This document shows positions 17,823-26,961 of a DNA stretch of 64,000 nt, one piece after another. Source of the stretch: Psychroserpens sp041224425 (GTDB taxonomy: Bacteria > Bacteroidota > Bacteroidia > Flavobacteriales > Flavobacteriaceae); assembly GCF_041224425.1 (NCBI RefSeq), contig NZ_JBGFGL010000085.1, positions 332,043-396,042 of the forward strand, read 5' to 3'. The position numbers were made by a program, and so were the translations under genes. Positions within the stretch are counted from its first letter, which is position 1. Every line of letters starts with the position of its first letter. The notes under the pieces were generated by a model that was given only the letters and a program-made list of their open reading frames with translations, was not told the DNA's origin and searched no databases.

Positions 17823-17852
17823 AAAAACCCGATTCAATTGAATCGGGTTTTT
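17823..17852. terminator. Bidirectional terminator between galT and tRNA-Phe
   Basis: This is a perfect 30-base palindrome: five A, CCCGATTCAA, its complement TTGAATCGGG, then five T. It serves galT on the plus strand and tRNA-Phe on the minus strand. Confidence 0.85.
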
Positions 17853-17854
17853 AG

Positions 17855-17930
17855 TGGTGGTGCCTCCAGGAATCGAACCAGGGACACAAGGATTTTCAGT
17901 CCTTTGCTCTACCAACTGAGCTAAGGCACC
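17855..17930 (-). tRNA. tRNA-Phe (GAA)
   Basis: Read on the minus strand, the 76 bases fold as a cloverleaf: acceptor GGTGCCT/AGGCACC, D arm AGCTCAGTTGGTAGAGC, anticodon stem AAGGA/TCCTT with loop CTGAAAA (anticodon GAA), and T arm with GGTTCGATTCC. The discriminator is A and the CCA end is encoded. A consensus promoter lies 20 bases upstream. Confidence 0.97.
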
Positions 17931-17950
17931 AGTCGCTTTTAACGAGAGTG

Positions 17951-17981
17951 CAAATATATATGCAATTTTATTATTCGCAAA
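17951..17981 (-). promoter_or_regulatory. Consensus Bacteroidota promoter for tRNA-Phe
   Basis: On the minus strand a TTTG (17981-17978) is separated by exactly 19 bases from TATATTTG (17958-17951), matching the Bacteroidota consensus TTTG-N19-TAnnTTTG in every specified base. The -7 element ends 20 bases before the tRNA 5' end. Confidence 0.8.
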
Positions 17982-18105
17982 AAGAAAATCTAAAAAATTA
18001 AATAATCGTGTTCTCAGCTCTAAATCAGTTATATGTTATTTTTTGGTTAAACACTCATAAAGAGTTTTTTGCATTTTGTAAGTTTACTTTTTTTAACATG
18101 AGAGG

Positions 18106-18834
18106 ATGAATTTAGTAATCGATGTTGGGAACACATTTGTCAAAATTGCTGTGTTTCATAATGGAAGTGTCTTTGAAAAAATAAGTGTTCACCACGATTT
18201 ATTTTTGAAAACAACCAAACAAGTTCTAAAAAAGTATCCCATAATTTCAGAAGGAATTATGTCTTCGGTTGGTAAACTGAATCCTGAAGATGTGGCAACT
18301 GTTCAAAAACAAGTTGATCTTTTACTATTAAGTTCTAAAACAAAACTCCCTTTTGAAAATTTATATAAAACTCCTGAAACATTAGGTGTAGATCGTTTGG
18401 CACTTGTTTGTGCTTCTGTAAAACATTATCCTAATGACAATGTGCTGGTTATTGATGCTGGTACTTGTATAACCTATGATTTTATTAATAATAAAAATCA
18501 TTACTTAGGAGGTGCTATTTCTCCAGGAATCCGGTTGCGGTATCAAAGTTTACATAATTTAACAGCTAACCTTCCGTTATTAGACACTGAAGTTCCAAAA
18601 TCTATTATTGGTTCTACAACAAATGAGGCAATTCATTCTGGCGTTGTTTTTGGAATTTTGAAAGAAATAGAAGGCGTAATTGCTAGTTATAAAGAAAAAA
18701 ATCCTGATTTAACAGTTATTTTAACAGGTGGAGATGCCAATTTTTTGTCAAAACAATTAAAAAATGGCATATTTGCCAACTCAAATTTTCTTTTGGAGGG
18801 TTTGAATTTCATCTTAGATTTTAATACACACTAA
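18106..18834 (+). CDS. coaX: Type III pantothenate kinase
   Basis: The 242-residue protein has the CoaX ASKHA-fold motifs: phosphate-binding DVGNTFVKIAV at the N-terminus, GVDRLALVCA around residue 100, and DAGTCITYDFI. It phosphorylates pantothenate in the first step of coenzyme A synthesis. The ATG is preceded by AGAGG, an unusually clear Shine-Dalgarno-like sequence for this genome. The next gene begins on its last stop base, so it opens an operon that continues into envelope genes. Confidence 0.93.
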   Translation: MNLVIDVGNTFVKIAVFHNGSVFEKISVHHDLFLKTTKQVLKKYPIISEGIMSSVGKLNPEDVATVQKQVDLLLLSSKTKLPFENLYKTPETLGVDRLALVCASVKHYPNDNVLVIDAGTCITYDFINNKNHYLGGAISPGIRLRYQSLHNLTANLPLLDTEVPKSIIGSTTNEAIHSGVVFGILKEIEGVIASYKEKNPDLTVILTGGDANFLSKQLKNGIFANSNFLLEGLNFILDFNTH

Positions 18835-20141
18835 TGATTAAAAAGCTCGTTTTAGTTTTTATTGCTTTTACTGCGTTGTTGACACATGCTCAGGAAGGTA
18901 CAGCTTCACCATATTCTTTCTATGGAATAGGTTCTTTAAAATTTAAAGGAACTGTTGAAAATAGAAGTATGGGAGGCATAAGTATCTATAATGATAGTAT
19001 TCATATGAATTTAAGAAATCCAGCTTCCTATGTTGGGCCAAATCTTAAAATTCTGAATAATGAAAGTCGATTGGTCAAATTTACAGTTGCTGGTAGTCAC
19101 ACAAGCATTAATCTAAAGGCTGATTCTGGAAGTGATAAAACAAGTTCTACTACAGTAGATTATTTAGCATTGAATATGCCTATAGGTAAGTTCGGACTTG
19201 GCTTAGGGATTATGCCGTATACTTCTGTTGGATATAAGCTAGAAAATGTTAATGATAATAACAAAATTAGTAATCGGTATAGAGGTGAAGGTGGCTTGAA
19301 TAAGGTATTTGTAGGTTTAGGTTACAAAATCACGAATAAATTAAGTGCTGGTATCGATATCAATTATAATTTTGGAAATATTCAAAACTCATCGATAAAA
19401 TTCTTATACGATGGAGACGGAAATTTAGTACAATACCAATCAAGAGAAGAAAATAGATCAGATTTAAGCGGATTGAATATTAATCTAGGGCTTACTTATC
19501 GAACAATGATCAATGAAAAACTTGAATTGCAATCAGGAGTAACTTTTACTCCAGAGAGCAAAGTTGCCTCAAACAATAGTAGAACATTTGCTTCAATTAT
19601 TATTAATGAGCAAACAGGACAAGAAATAGTCGTTAATACTATTGATGCTGACTTGGTTGCTGCCGGACTTGAAAAAACAGATTTGACCTTACCTTCTAGG
19701 TTTTCTTTTGGAGCTGGTATTGGAGAACCAAGAAAGTGGTTTTTAGGAGCAGAATATACTTTTGAAAATACAAGTGCTTTTTCAAATCCAATTATCACTA
19801 TAGACAATACTGCTTTTGTTAATGCATCTAGTTTTTCACTAGGCGGATTTATTGTTCCAAATTACGATTCGTTTTCAAGTTATTGGAAACGTTTAACATA
19901 CAGGGCTGGGATGCGCTTTGAAAATACGGGTTTAGAGATCAATAATGAAACTATAAATGAGTTTGGCATATCTTTTGGAGTTGGATTGCCAGTTGGGAAA
20001 TGGTTTTCTAACGCAAACCTAGGTTTTGAAGTAGGTAAAAGAGGAACAACCAACCAAAATTTGATACAAGAGAATTTTGTAAATTTCCAACTCAGCTTGT
20101 CTTTAAACGACAGGTGGTTTGAAAAAAGAAAATATAACTAA
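18834..20141 (+). CDS. Outer-membrane beta-barrel protein of unknown function
   Basis: The product has 435 residues with a signal peptide (VFIAFTALLTHAQ, cleavage near residue 20). The rest alternates short polar and hydrophobic beta-strand-like runs (GKFGLGLGIMPYTSVGYKL, LSAGIDINYNFGNI) and ends in a strand with an aromatic cluster, as in FadL/OmpP1-like barrels of Bacteroidota. The function is unknown. It overlaps coaX by one base and precedes a secreted TPR protein and lptC; that order suggests a role in outer-membrane upkeep rather than CoA metabolism. Confidence 0.75.
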   Translation: MIKKLVLVFIAFTALLTHAQEGTASPYSFYGIGSLKFKGTVENRSMGGISIYNDSIHMNLRNPASYVGPNLKILNNESRLVKFTVAGSHTSINLKADSGSDKTSSTTVDYLALNMPIGKFGLGLGIMPYTSVGYKLENVNDNNKISNRYRGEGGLNKVFVGLGYKITNKLSAGIDINYNFGNIQNSSIKFLYDGDGNLVQYQSREENRSDLSGLNINLGLTYRTMINEKLELQSGVTFTPESKVASNNSRTFASIIINEQTGQEIVVNTIDADLVAAGLEKTDLTLPSRFSFGAGIGEPRKWFLGAEYTFENTSAFSNPIITIDNTAFVNASSFSLGGFIVPNYDSFSSYWKRLTYRAGMRFENTGLEINNETINEFGISFGVGLPVGKWFSNANLGFEVGKRGTTNQNLIQENFVNFQLSLSLNDRWFEKRKYN

Positions 20142-20156
20142 CGTAAAATTTAAACA

Positions 20157-21542
20157 ATGAAAACGAGAATTATTTTAGTACTTGCAGCACTGTTCTTGAC
20201 AGCAAATTTCAGCTTTGCACAACAAGATCAAGACTGCATGATTAACTTAACACTAATGAGTGATTACGTTAAAGTAAAAAAATATGATGAAGCGTATGAG
20301 CCTTGGGTGAAACTTAGAAAAGACTGCCCAAAGAAGTTTAGTTATGCCATTTATGCTTATGGTGAAAAAATTCTAAAGCATAAAATCAAAAACGCATCAG
20401 GACAAGAGCAATTAAATTTTATCAAAGATTTGATGCTTGTTTGGGACGATGGAATGGAAAACTTTCCAAGTAAGTACGATTTAGGAGAAGTACTTTCAGA
20501 TAAAGGACTGTTGATGTATGATTACCAGAAAGAACTTGGGCTTTCAGATCAAGATGTTTACAATGCCTTTGACAAAGCTTATAAGCAAGACATAAAAAAC
20601 TTTACAAGCGCTAAGGGGTTATATGTTTATTTTACTAAGGTGGTAGATTTGCATAAATCTGGTAATGCTGAGTTGCAAGATGTATTTAATAAATACGATG
20701 ATGTTAGCGAACAGTTAGAGAACATTAATGAAAAATACACAGGTAGCTTAAACAAGCTTATAGAGAAAGAAGAGGCTGGTCAAACGCTTTCTAAAAAAGA
20801 TGGAAAGTATAAAGACTTCTATCAAAAGTCACTTGAAGCTAATGATAAAATCTCAGGAAGTTTAGACACATACCTTGGTCAATTGGCTAATTGTGAAAAC
20901 CTAATTCCTCTTTACAAAAAAGGCTTTCCAGAAAATAAAACGGATGCTGTATGGTTAAAAAGAGCTGTAAGTAGAATGTACAATAAAGAGTGTACAGATG
21001 ATCCATTGTATGTTGAATTGGTTAAAGCTTACGATGCAACTGCTCCTTCAGCTGATACAAAGTATTTTGTGGCAACAATACTATATAAGCAAGGTAAAGA
21101 TGGTGAAGGCGATGATTACATCAAGCAAGCCTATGAATTGGAAACAGATGTTTTCAAGAAAGGACGTTTAGCTAAGAAAATTGCCAATGGTTATAAAAAA
21201 CGCGGAAGCTATGGAGCTGCTAGACGTTATTATAGAGAAGCACTACAGTTAAACCCTTCAGATGGAACACCTCACTTACAGATTGCATCTATGTACGCTA
21301 AGAGTGCCAATAGTTGTGGTGATTCTAACTTTAACAAAAGAGCAGTGTTTTGGTATGCTGCTGAGGAAGCTTTAAAAGCAGGTAGAGTTGATCCATCAAT
21401 GAAGTCAGCAGCACAACAAGCAGCTAACTCTTACAACGCAAATGCGCCTACTAGAGCTGAGATTTTTGAAGCTGGAAACGAAGGTACCACTATTACCATC
21501 GGATGCTGGATTGGAGGTAGCGTTAAAGTACCAAAACTGTAA
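20157..21542 (+). CDS. Secreted tetratricopeptide-repeat protein
   Basis: The 461 residues start with a signal peptide (ALFLTANFSFAQ). The body is largely helical with TPR-like segments, the clearest near residues 342-380 (KRGSYGAARRYYREALQLNP). Such proteins act as periplasmic or outer-membrane scaffolds. No enzymatic motif is seen. It lies 15 bases after the barrel gene and directly abuts lptC, so a shared envelope role is plausible but unproven. Confidence 0.75.
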   Translation: MKTRIILVLAALFLTANFSFAQQDQDCMINLTLMSDYVKVKKYDEAYEPWVKLRKDCPKKFSYAIYAYGEKILKHKIKNASGQEQLNFIKDLMLVWDDGMENFPSKYDLGEVLSDKGLLMYDYQKELGLSDQDVYNAFDKAYKQDIKNFTSAKGLYVYFTKVVDLHKSGNAELQDVFNKYDDVSEQLENINEKYTGSLNKLIEKEEAGQTLSKKDGKYKDFYQKSLEANDKISGSLDTYLGQLANCENLIPLYKKGFPENKTDAVWLKRAVSRMYNKECTDDPLYVELVKAYDATAPSADTKYFVATILYKQGKDGEGDDYIKQAYELETDVFKKGRLAKKIANGYKKRGSYGAARRYYREALQLNPSDGTPHLQIASMYAKSANSCGDSNFNKRAVFWYAAEEALKAGRVDPSMKSAAQQAANSYNANAPTRAEIFEAGNEGTTITIGCWIGGSVKVPKL

Positions 21543-22115
21543 ATGAAATTTCAGGATTTACATATAAAATTTATCATAGTCACAGTTTTTACTGTGACTA
21601 TGTTTTTTTCATGTAAAGACAACTTTAAGGATGTTCAGCAAATTGGTGTTTTACAGAATCAACCTATTGGCGAAGCCGTTAATATTGATTTAAAATATAC
21701 GGAAACGGAAGATGAAACTGCCAAAGTCGTTGCGAATCTTAAAAGTCCTAAAATGCTTGATTTTTCTAACAGGTCTTTTTCGTTTTCTGAGTTTCCAGAT
21801 GGTATTCTCTTGTATCTCTATGACGAAGATGGTAATAAGAATACAGTCTTAGCAGATTATGCCAAAGTGTATAATGAAACAGACCTCATTGATCTTCAGG
21901 GCAATGTCATACTCATCACACCTCAAAAAGACAGCTTGTTTGCCGATCAAATGTACTATGACCAAAAACGTGAATGGTTATTTAGTAATCAAGAAGTAAG
22001 GTTCAAATCGTTTTCTGCCAATACTGCTACAGGCAATATTTTTGATTCAGATTCGAAGTTCAAAAATTATACTATTTTAGATGGTAGTGGAGATATGTTG
22101 CTTAAAGAGGAATAA
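21543..22115 (+). CDS. lptC: LPS export lipoprotein-like LptC
   Basis: The 190-residue protein starts with a hydrophobic segment ending FFSCKD, as in a lipoprotein, and continues with the beta-jellyroll typical of LptC/OstA domains (ADYAKVYNETDLIDLQGNVIL, positions about 104-124). LptC links the LptBFG transporter in the inner membrane to LptA and carries lipopolysaccharide across the periplasm. It abuts the TPR gene without a gap. The Bacteroidota form is divergent, so the call rests on fold pattern, size and context. Confidence 0.83.
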   Translation: MKFQDLHIKFIIVTVFTVTMFFSCKDNFKDVQQIGVLQNQPIGEAVNIDLKYTETEDETAKVVANLKSPKMLDFSNRSFSFSEFPDGILLYLYDEDGNKNTVLADYAKVYNETDLIDLQGNVILITPQKDSLFADQMYYDQKREWLFSNQEVRFKSFSANTATGNIFDSDSKFKNYTILDGSGDMLLKEE

Positions 22116-22130
22116 TTTGCAAAACATCGC

Positions 22131-22138
22131 TATCTTTG
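22131..22138 (+). promoter_or_regulatory. Possible internal promoter -7 element
   Basis: TATCTTTG fits TAnnTTTG and lies 23 bases before the ATG of the small membrane protein, in the only larger gap of this part of the operon. No -33 TTTG is seen at 19 bases. Confidence 0.45.
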
Positions 22139-22161
22139 TTTCATCTTAGTGATTACTTATA

Positions 22162-22353
22162 ATGAAGTTACTTCAGTTTTTTCAGTATGTATATCTGTTT
22201 TTTGCCATCCTTTTTATTTATGATGGTTTTGTAAGTTGGAATGATGGTAGCAACAGATCTTACATTTCTTTCTTTTTTGCGGCATTATCTATTTTTATGT
22301 TTTTTTTCAGAAAGCGTTTCAGAAAAAAAATGCAAGATAGAAACAACAAATAA
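22162..22353 (+). CDS. Small two-segment membrane protein
   Basis: The 63-residue product has two hydrophobic helices (about 8-24 and 33-48) separated by SWNDGSNRS, and a strongly basic end (RKRFRKKMQDRNNK) that would stay in the cytoplasm. I do not recognise a named family. Its own -7 element upstream and the 2-base gap to the CorC-like gene support it as a real gene. A helper role for the neighbouring transporter or LptC is a guess. Confidence 0.7.
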   Translation: MKLLQFFQYVYLFFAILFIYDGFVSWNDGSNRSYISFFFAALSIFMFFFRKRFRKKMQDRNNK

Positions 22354-22355
22354 GT

Positions 22356-23645
22356 ATGGATTTAAACATCCTTATCATTATTGTGATGCTGTTATTGTCA
22401 GCATTCTTCTCCGGAATGGAGATCGCTTATGTGTCTTCAAATAAGATTCACATCGAACTTGAGAAGAAACAAGATGATTTTCTAGCTAAAATACTAACCA
22501 GATTAACCGCTAAACCCTCAAAGTTTATTGCAACAATGCTTATTGGTAATAACATTGCTTTGGTTATTTATGGGATGGTTATGGGAGATGTGCTTATGGC
22601 TTGGTTTCAGTCATTAGTACCATCAAATTATGCTATTGTAAACTACTTGCTAACCGATTTGAACTTATTGTCACAAACGATAATTTCTACGGTAATTATT
22701 TTAATTACGGCAGAATTTCTTCCTAAAGTGTTTTTTCAAATTTATGCTAATTCATTTTTAAAGATATTCGCTTTTCCGGCGTATCTATTCTACTTATTAT
22801 TTTGGTTTGTCTCTGCTTTTGTGATATGGATTTCAGATCAGGTTTTAAAAACATTCTTCAAAACAGATGGCGACAATGTGCAATTGGCCATGACCAAAGT
22901 AGAATTGGGTAATTATATCAGCGAACAGATGGAATCTGTTGAAGAGCATGATGAGTTGGATAGCGAAATTCAAATCTTTCAAAATGCTTTGGAATTTTCG
23001 GAAGTCAAAGCACGAGAAGTGATGGTGCCCAGAACCGAAATCATTGGAGTGGATGTGAAGGATTCAGTGAAGAATATTAGAAATAAATTCATCGAAACAG
23101 GCTTGTCTAAAATATTGGTATATAAAGACTCTATTGATGATACGCTTGGCTATGTACACTCTTTTGACTTGTTCAAGAAACCAAGATCAATCAAATCTAT
23201 TACCATGCCTGTGGTTTTTGTGCCTGCAACCATGTTGGTAAAGGATGTTTTGAACATTCTCACCAAAAAGCGAAAGAGTATTGCAGTGGTTATTGATGAG
23301 TATGGAGGAACGGCAGGTATTATGACTGTTGAGGATATCGTAGAAGAACTTTTCGGGGAAATTGAAGACGAACACGATAGTGTTGAACTTATAGAAGAAC
23401 AAATAAATGAGGCTACCTATCGTTTTTCAGCTCGCTTGGAAGTAGATTACATTAATGAAGCCTATAAATTAGATCTTCCAGAAGGAGAAAATTATGAAAC
23501 TCTTGGAGGTCTTATTGTGGATGAAGCAGAAGAAATTCCACAAATTGACGACGAGGTTACTATTGGCGTTTTTAAGTTTAAGATATTGGAAGTTTCGTCT
23601 ACAAAGATTGATGTTGTAGAACTTCAGATTTTACAAGAGGATTAA
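22356..23645 (+). CDS. CNNM/CorC-type membrane protein (hemolysin family)
   Basis: The 429 residues follow the standard order: an N-terminal DUF21 domain with about four membrane helices, a CBS pair starting near VMVPRTEIIGVD (around 223) and containing VVIDEYGGTAGIMTVEDIVEELFGEI (about 309-334), and a C-terminal CorC_HlyC domain (GENYETLGGLI). The family is linked to magnesium and cobalt transport; the older hemolysin label is misleading. It lies 2 bases after the small membrane protein gene. Confidence 0.9.
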   Translation: MDLNILIIIVMLLLSAFFSGMEIAYVSSNKIHIELEKKQDDFLAKILTRLTAKPSKFIATMLIGNNIALVIYGMVMGDVLMAWFQSLVPSNYAIVNYLLTDLNLLSQTIISTVIILITAEFLPKVFFQIYANSFLKIFAFPAYLFYLLFWFVSAFVIWISDQVLKTFFKTDGDNVQLAMTKVELGNYISEQMESVEEHDELDSEIQIFQNALEFSEVKAREVMVPRTEIIGVDVKDSVKNIRNKFIETGLSKILVYKDSIDDTLGYVHSFDLFKKPRSIKSITMPVVFVPATMLVKDVLNILTKKRKSIAVVIDEYGGTAGIMTVEDIVEELFGEIEDEHDSVELIEEQINEATYRFSARLEVDYINEAYKLDLPEGENYETLGGLIVDEAEEIPQIDDEVTIGVFKFKILEVSSTKIDVVELQILQED

Positions 23646-23819
23646 CTTTCTTTCTCCATTTTATTACCCACTTAACCCTCGCTTTCTTGAAATAGGATTT
23701 TAATTAAAAACATTCGATAAAACCTATAAAAATCAGTAATAAAATCATAATTCTACTTTTATTATTTAATAGAAAATGGTATTTTCGCCCACTTATTATT
23801 CGATAAATAACTTTATACT

Positions 23820-25973
23820 ATGGCAGTATTAAATAAAATTAGACAACGATCATTGTTTTTGATTCTAATCATTGCATTGGCATTGTTCTCTTTCGTGCTT
23901 ACAGATTTGTTTAGAAACAGTGATGCCCTTTTTGGTGGGTCACAAGATGTAGTGGCAACTGTAAATGGGACAGATATCAACAGAGAGCAATTCATGAATC
24001 GTGTTGAGCAGATGCAAAACCAATTGGGTCCAAATTCAACCTCTACTCAAGCAATGAATCGGGTGTATGACCAAGAATTGAGAAGAGCAATAATGAAATC
24101 TCAATTTGATGATCTTGGTATTACAGTAGAACAAGATCAAATGAAGGCTTTGCTTAAGGAAAGTTTTTCAACGTATCCTGAGTTTCAAAATGAAGATGGT
24201 GTGTTTGATGAAAACAAACTAACAGAATTTGTCAATAACTTAAAATCCTTAAATGGTCAAAGTGCTCCACTTGGAACATTCCAAATCAATTATAGCCAAT
24301 GGTTGAGTACTGAGGAAAACATCGCTTTAGGAGCCAAGGAAAGAACGTATTACAACATGGTGAAAGCTGGAGTTAATGCAACTTTAGGTGAAGCTGAAGT
24401 AGATTATAACTTAGAGAATGCTACGAGAGATTTGAATTTTGTGCAGGTTCCTTTTACTTCAATTGCCGATAGTTTGGTTGAGGTGACTAAAAGTGATATC
24501 AATGCTTATATAAACAAACACAAGGATAAGTATGAAGTTGAAGCCATGAGAGATATCAGCTATGTTGAGTTCAAGGAAGTGGCCAGCAAAACCGATGAAG
24601 AAAATTTACAATCAGATTTAGTGTCCTTACTTGATAATCAATTGGTTTTCAATGAAACAACAAAAAATACTGATACAATACTTGGTTTTAGACAGACTAG
24701 AAATGTTCAAGAGTTTGTTAACTCTAATTCTGACATTGCTTACACGGATAGATTTTTAACAAAATCCCAATTACCAACTGCTGTAGCAGACACGATTTAC
24801 AACACTCCTGTTGGAGGTATTTATGGTCCATATAAAGACAATGGTTTTTATAAATTGACTAAGGTTGTTGAGGAGTCTCAATTACCAGACTCAGTTAAAG
24901 TAAGACATATTTTGATTCCTCATATGGGAGCGCAAAGTGCACAGCCTGATGTAACGAGGTCTATGGTTGAGGCTAAGGAATTAGCAGATAGCATTAAAAC
25001 TGTCGTGACAGCTAATCCATCTAAGTTCCCTGAATTGGTGACTGAGTTTTCTTCAGACCAAGGAAGTGTTAATAATGGTGGTGAATATGATTTTCACCCT
25101 ATTACACAGATGGTAAAGCCTTTTAGTGATTTCGAATTCCAGAATGATATTGGTGATATTGGTGTGGTTCAAACAGTTTTTGGATATCATATCATAGAAA
25201 TCCTAGATCAAAAGAACCGCTCTAGAGCCATAAAAATTGCAACTATTGCTAGAGAAATCGAGCCTTCTGAAGAAACAATCGATGCCACTTTTACAGAGGC
25301 TTCTAAATTTGAATTGGCTTTACAGAAAGAAGACTTCAATGAGGCTGCAGAATCAAGAGATTTAGAAGTTAAACCTGTTAATGGTATTAAAGTTTTAGAT
25401 GAAAATATTCCTGGTTTAGGAAGCCAACGACCTATTGTGCGTTGGGCTTTTGATAAAGATACTAAAGTAGGAGATTACAAGCGTTTTTCAATTCCAAGTG
25501 GAGGATATGCTGTAGTTCAAGTTGTTAAGTCTACCAAAAAAGGCTTAATGGATGCTGAAAGTGCTTCTGCAACAGTTCTTACAGAAATCCGCAAAGAAAA
25601 GAAAGCGCAAATGATTTTAGATAAAATTACAGGAACTACCGTTGCTGAAGTTGCTAAAAATCAAAATAAAGCGACCAATAAAGCTTCTGCAGTAAATATG
25701 AAAAACCCAACACTGTCAGGTGCTGGTGCTGAACCTAAGGTTGTTGGTGTGGCTTTCGGACTTCAAGAAGGCGAAACGTCTAAACCTATCATTGGTAATA
25801 AAGGTGTGTATTTGGTTGAAGTTACCAAAGTAAACGAAGTAACGCCTTTAGATAATTTCCAAGCAATTGCCAATAGATTGAGTACAGCTCGTGCCAATGC
25901 TGCGCAAACTAAAGTTTACAATGCATTGAAAGAGACTGCTGATATTGAAGATAATAGAGCTAGATTTTTCTAG
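23820..25973 (+). CDS. PpiD/SurA-like periplasmic peptidyl-prolyl isomerase
   Basis: The 717-residue protein is anchored by one N-terminal helix (LFLILIIALALFSFVLTDLF, about 11-30), then has a SurA-N-like chaperone region and a parvulin domain starting near residue 358 (VKVRHILIPHM) with a GGEYDFHP segment and GYHIIEILD. Length and layout match PpiD, which holds and folds outer-membrane proteins as they leave the Sec channel. A 174-base gap separates it from the CorC-like gene, so it may have its own promoter. Confidence 0.9.
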   Translation: MAVLNKIRQRSLFLILIIALALFSFVLTDLFRNSDALFGGSQDVVATVNGTDINREQFMNRVEQMQNQLGPNSTSTQAMNRVYDQELRRAIMKSQFDDLGITVEQDQMKALLKESFSTYPEFQNEDGVFDENKLTEFVNNLKSLNGQSAPLGTFQINYSQWLSTEENIALGAKERTYYNMVKAGVNATLGEAEVDYNLENATRDLNFVQVPFTSIADSLVEVTKSDINAYINKHKDKYEVEAMRDISYVEFKEVASKTDEENLQSDLVSLLDNQLVFNETTKNTDTILGFRQTRNVQEFVNSNSDIAYTDRFLTKSQLPTAVADTIYNTPVGGIYGPYKDNGFYKLTKVVEESQLPDSVKVRHILIPHMGAQSAQPDVTRSMVEAKELADSIKTVVTANPSKFPELVTEFSSDQGSVNNGGEYDFHPITQMVKPFSDFEFQNDIGDIGVVQTVFGYHIIEILDQKNRSRAIKIATIAREIEPSEETIDATFTEASKFELALQKEDFNEAAESRDLEVKPVNGIKVLDENIPGLGSQRPIVRWAFDKDTKVGDYKRFSIPSGGYAVVQVVKSTKKGLMDAESASATVLTEIRKEKKAQMILDKITGTTVAEVAKNQNKATNKASAVNMKNPTLSGAGAEPKVVGVAFGLQEGETSKPIIGNKGVYLVEVTKVNEVTPLDNFQAIANRLSTARANAAQTKVYNALKETADIEDNRARFF

Positions 25974-25993
25974 AATTGTATAATGATATTTTG

Positions 25994-26023
25994 AAAAAGC
26001 CTCGCAAGATTGTGAGGCTTTTT
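25994..26023. terminator. Bidirectional terminator between PpiD-like and GHMP kinase genes
   Basis: AAAAAGCCTC pairs with GAGGCTTTTT across a 10-base centre, giving an A-run and T-run on both strands. It serves the two convergent genes; the minus-strand gene stops just beside it. Confidence 0.85.
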
Positions 26024-26954
26024 AGTTGTATACCATAGTTTGGTAATCGAGAATTGTTGTATATCCTTTTGAACTAAAATAAGCAATAGGATTTTGTTTG
26101 CTTGCTACTAAGATGAAGTCGCCTCCCCAAGCACCTAAACTCTTGATACTACCTTCAAAATCTTTGAATAAACTATCCTTTACTGTTGGTAGCTCTATAA
26201 CTCTGGAAATAATACTTTCATGAGCTTCTATCAATTTTTGAAAATCCACAAGCGTATCACATGTCAAGATTTCTTTTGAAATTTTGTTGATTTCCACAAT
26301 GACCTTTGAAAGATTTGAACGGTTTTGCCTATAGTGATTTATGCCTTCTCTGCTGTTTTGCTTCCTGTTTAGATGAACAAAATAAAGATAATCTTTAAAA
26401 GTAGGATTGAAATCAGCCGTTTGTACTTTCCTTTGATCATCTTTTGTAATCTGATACAATATTGGTTTAGAAGCACTCGCACATGCAATATCATAACCAC
26501 TGCCTCCAAATGTTTTATCTAATAATAAAAAAGGGTCAATGTCTGCCCAATTGGCGAGATTGTTAATTAAGGTTGAGGAACTACCTAATCCCCAATTTCT
26601 GGGGAAATCTAATTGTGTAGATATTTTATAACCTCTTTCTCGACCGAAAAGGTCAGGATTCAAAACGTGTATAGCTTGAAATATTTGCTGTAATCTTTCA
26701 GAGAATTTCAGATTGCTTGTTGTTAATGTTGAAATGGTTCCTGTTCCAATTTGAAACTCGGCCTCAAACCATAATTCATTATGGTCATCAAAACTGGTCC
26801 AATAGATTTTAGGGTTTTCAATGGTTTCTATAGTTAAGTTCTGACCAAATTTTGTAGGTATAGCCAATGCCATAGCGCCATCTAAAACCACGTATTCGCC
26901 TGTAAGAAGTAGTTTTCCTCGACTTTCGAATATATGGTGTTTTGGCTCGATCAT
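26022..26954 (-). CDS. GYDIA-family GHMP kinase (mevalonate pathway type)
   Basis: The 310-residue kinase has GHMP features: KLLLTGEYVVLDGAMALAIP at the N-terminus, the ATP loop NWGLGSSSTLINNLA, and GGSGYDIACASA, the stretch that names the GYDIA family in Bacteroidota. It likely phosphorylates mevalonate or a phosphomevalonate; which step is not decided by the sequence. It lies 7 bases downstream of the HMG-CoA reductase gene, which supports a mevalonate role. Confidence 0.87.
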   Translation of the reverse strand: MIEPKHHIFESRGKLLLTGEYVVLDGAMALAIPTKFGQNLTIETIENPKIYWTSFDDHNELWFEAEFQIGTGTISTLTTSNLKFSERLQQIFQAIHVLNPDLFGRERGYKISTQLDFPRNWGLGSSSTLINNLANWADIDPFLLLDKTFGGSGYDIACASASKPILYQITKDDQRKVQTADFNPTFKDYLYFVHLNRKQNSREGINHYRQNRSNLSKVIVEINKISKEILTCDTLVDFQKLIEAHESIISRVIELPTVKDSLFKDFEGSIKSLGAWGGDFILVASKQNPIAYFSSKGYTTILDYQTMVYN

Positions 26955-26961
26955 TATAAGT

